Below, piece by piece: positions 5,004-5,943 of a stretch of DNA of 5,943 bases (position 1 is its first letter; each line of letters begins with the position of its first letter). Under the pieces are notes generated by a model. The model had not been told where the DNA came from, did not search any database, and was given only the letters and a program-made list of their open reading frames with translations. Both the position numbers and the translations under genes were made by a program. The DNA comes from Dehalococcoidia bacterium (GTDB lineage: Bacteria > Chloroflexota > Dehalococcoidia > SM23-28-2): positions 1-5,943 of the forward strand of contig JALHUG010000196.1 in NCBI GenBank assembly GCA_022866185.1, in the 5' to 3' direction.

Positions 5004-5011
<8 letters not shown>
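3890..5011 (-). CDS. hisC: Histidinol-phosphate aminotransferase
   Basis: A 373-residue fold-type I PLP aminotransferase converting imidazole acetol phosphate and glutamate to histidinol phosphate and 2-oxoglutarate. Family marks are LDGNENPYGPSP (48-59), YPDPEQRRVRQALADYLG (74-91), VGNGSDELLELI (99-110), SPNNPSG (173-179) with the PLP-contacting Asn, VVDEAYVEF (198-206) with Asp200 and Tyr203, and TFSKWAGLAGLRAGYG (226-241) with the Schiff-base Lys229 and phosphate-binding Arg237. CIRITVG (346-352) holds the substrate carboxylate Arg348. The ATG at 5011 overlaps the hisD end by 8 nt and has GGAGG 9 nt upstream; the internal ATG (residue 9) has no such site. The context between hisD and hisB separates it from other class I/II aminotransferases. 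Confidence 0.96.
3906..3911 (-). promoter_or_regulatory. Ribosome binding site deciding the hisB TTG start
   Basis: A perfect AGGAGG on the - strand, inside the last codons of hisC, 5 nt before TTG 3900. It supports the non-ATG start and coupling of hisB to hisC translation. Confidence 0.8.

Positions 5012-5943
<932 letters not shown>

Overview
This is a GC-rich stretch of a bacterial chromosome carrying two convergent biosynthetic blocks: purine genes on the + strand (purB end, purC, purS) and histidine genes on the - strand (hisD end, hisC, hisB). The long-form PurC (309 aa), the HisD motif GPTETLVVAD, a separate PurS and the gene set recall Chloroflexota, perhaps Dehalococcoidia-like. That placement is recalled family resemblance, not a search result, and is only moderately secure.

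Layout. Positions 1-902 hold the C-terminal two thirds of adenylosuccinate lyase (purB). Between purB and purC (903-1631) sits a small mobile unit: a REP-associated HUH/Y1 transposase (RAYT, 993-1457) bracketed by palindromic repeats carrying the GTAG tetranucleotide known from REP elements. There are two long copies (898-953 and 1491-1546, 55 of 56 bases identical) and two short copies in inverted orientation tight against the gene (959-984 and 1448-1473). Then come purC (1632-2561) and purS (2558-2818), coupled by an ATGA overlap. PurC makes SAICAR, PurB cleaves it to AICAR, and PurS is the small subunit of FGAM synthase; purQ and purL do not follow here.

On the - strand, hisD (partial), hisC and hisB overlap at each junction and form an operon for late histidine synthesis. 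Just 13 nt after hisB lie the remains of a hicAB toxin-antitoxin pair. hicA survives only as its N- and C-terminal ends, with a second, unrelated palindrome pair (3145-3205) and three in-frame stops between them. hicB (2815-3063) is intact and shares a CTAG stop tetranucleotide with purS.

The most unusual content is the repeat system. The long repeat equals the short repeat opened at its loop to receive a 30-nt double hairpin. That same double hairpin occurs alone, in frame, inside purC (2277-2309), where it adds about ten Gly/Ser/Ala-rich residues. All four differences between the purC copy and the repeat copy are two compensated base pairs, and the two short copies also differ by one compensated pair. 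This suggests nested, structurally selected palindromic modules, one of which can spread into coding sequence.
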